The translations under genes were made by a program, and so were the position numbers. Below the pieces are notes generated by a model, which was given only the letters and a program-made list of their open reading frames with translations, ran no database searches and was not told the origin of the DNA. Below, in pieces: positions 5,248 through 6,008 of a DNA stretch of 6,008 bases. The stretch's first letter is position 1; every line of letters begins with the position of its first letter. The stretch is taken from NCBI GenBank assembly GCA_019419725.1, contig DXZL01000066.1:1-6008 (forward strand), read 5' to 3'. The stretch comes from Veillonella sp. GTDB taxonomy: Bacteria > Bacillota > Negativicutes > Veillonellales > Veillonellaceae.

Positions 5248-6008
5248 TTATGTAGATTTATCAGCAGACAGCTGAACTTTTACAAAGGCCCCTACCCAGC
5301 CAAACAATTGCCAAAACACAATAGTCACTTGATGACTGTATAACTCAAAATCAGATAAGCCACTAAATAAAACACCTATAGCCAACGCTCCTACACCAAT
5401 TTGCGCAGCTTGACGGAATATATCCCCTTTAAGTCTTATAGATGTAATAACATGACCTACGATAACTGCTAGGAATGATAGCAATCCGGGGATACCGGCT
5501 TCAGCTAACATATTAAGGTATAAATTATGAGCATGATACATCAAGACGTGAGGTCCTTGAATATAGTAATTATAGTCTGGATATACTAAATAAAATGTAT
5601 TCCACCCAATACCAAAGATAGGATTTTCTCGTACGATATACATAGTACTATCCCATAAGGCCCATCGAAGATCAGCGGATGTATCATGACCTTGGAATAT
5701 AGACCACAGCCTTGAAGCTATTTCACCATCATAAAAGTACAAAATTATTGGCACTGCTAATAGGGATAAGAATAATCTTCGCTCCACAAAGATTGCCCAA
5801 TACAAAATCATCGCTCCGAAGCTAATCCAAATTCCCCGAGAATAGGTTAATAGCATCGTTAAGAATAATATAATACCTATAATTAGCATTGAAATAACTT
5901 CGCGTGTACGATTTTCCTTCATATATACCAAGATATAACTGATACATACGCTGAGTACCATCAATAGATAGGCGCCCAATAAATTAGGATTTTGTAATGT
6001 AGACGACA
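5248..6008 (-). CDS. O-antigen ligase/polymerase-family membrane protein (Wzy_C/WaaL-like), 5' end missing
   Basis: The C-terminal 252 residues of an integral inner-membrane protein; the frame stays open to the window edge, so the true start lies beyond 6008. A TTG at 5979 looks like a possible start, but the codons before it (SSTLQNPNLL) read as normal family sequence, so it is internal. Numbering from the first complete visible codon, hydrophobic segments lie near 11-29, 36-55, 59-75, 77-92, 172-192, 198-216 and 223-245. The conserved TYSRG motif is at 54-58. A large extracytoplasmic loop (about 93-165) contains DLRWALWD, NPIFGIGWNTF and YHAHNLYLNMLAEAGIPG, the hallmark of the Wzy_C domain with its conserved Arg and His. 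Such proteins join O-antigen or other glycans to lipid A core or polymerise glycan repeats at the periplasmic face. Ligase, polymerase or protein glycosyltransferase cannot be told apart from this fragment. It has its own terminator and is probably unrelated to the downstream operon. Confidence 0.88.
   Translation of the reverse strand, partial: SSTLQNPNLLGAYLLMVLSVCISYILVYMKENRTREVISMLIIGIILFLTMLLTYSRGIWISFGAMILYWAIFVERRLFLSLLAVPIILYFYDGEIASRLWSIFQGHDTSADLRWALWDSTMYIVRENPIFGIGWNTFYLVYPDYNYYIQGPHVLMYHAHNLYLNMLAEAGIPGLLSFLAVIVGHVITSIRLKGDIFRQAAQIGVGALAIGVLFSGLSDFELYSHQVTIVFWQLFGWVGAFVKVQLSADKST

Noticed and set aside
5977..5979. TTG at 5979 as the start of the ligase gene
   Set aside because: The frame is open upstream to the edge and the preceding codons (QNPNLL) look like family sequence, so the gene is truncated by the window.

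Overview
The window is AT-rich bacterial DNA that fits an anaerobic propionate-forming member of the Negativicutes, most likely Veillonella or a close relative. This rests on gene content and order (a succinate CoA-transferase, a split B12-dependent methylmalonyl-CoA mutase, MeaB and an epimerase in one tight operon) and on protein style. It is an inference from family knowledge, not from a database match.

All genes lie on the minus strand, so transcription runs from high to low coordinates. First (6008-5248) is the 3' part of a membrane protein of the O-antigen ligase/polymerase (Wzy_C/WaaL-like) family, cut by the window edge. Next is a gene-free stretch of about 520 bases (5247-4727). It holds a perfect 14-bp inverted repeat, a Rho-independent terminator for the ligase gene, a quiet AT-rich segment, and a well-formed promoter (TTGACA, 17 bp, TACGAT) facing the next operon. 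The operon follows: acetyl-CoA hydrolase/transferase-family CoA-transferase (4726-3221), methylmalonyl-CoA mutase large subunit (3192-1546), its separate cobalamin-binding small subunit (1517-1122), a G/C-rich intergenic hairpin, the mutase chaperone GTPase MeaB (1043-105), and the first 17 codons of methylmalonyl-CoA epimerase (53-1), which continues past the window.

Together the operon encodes the route succinate to succinyl-CoA (CoA-transferase), to (R)-methylmalonyl-CoA (mutase, kept active by MeaB), to the (S)-epimer (epimerase). A decarboxylase would then make propionyl-CoA, whose CoA returns to succinate. No decarboxylase is visible here. In Veillonella this step is the sodium-pumping methylmalonyl-CoA decarboxylase, so the pathway conserves energy as a Na+ gradient.

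I found no clearly undescribed system. The points most worth a second look are the hairpin plus GTG start that may lower MeaB output relative to the mutase, a -1-frame coding-like tail after the meaB stop, and the structured region between the ligase terminator and the operon promoter.
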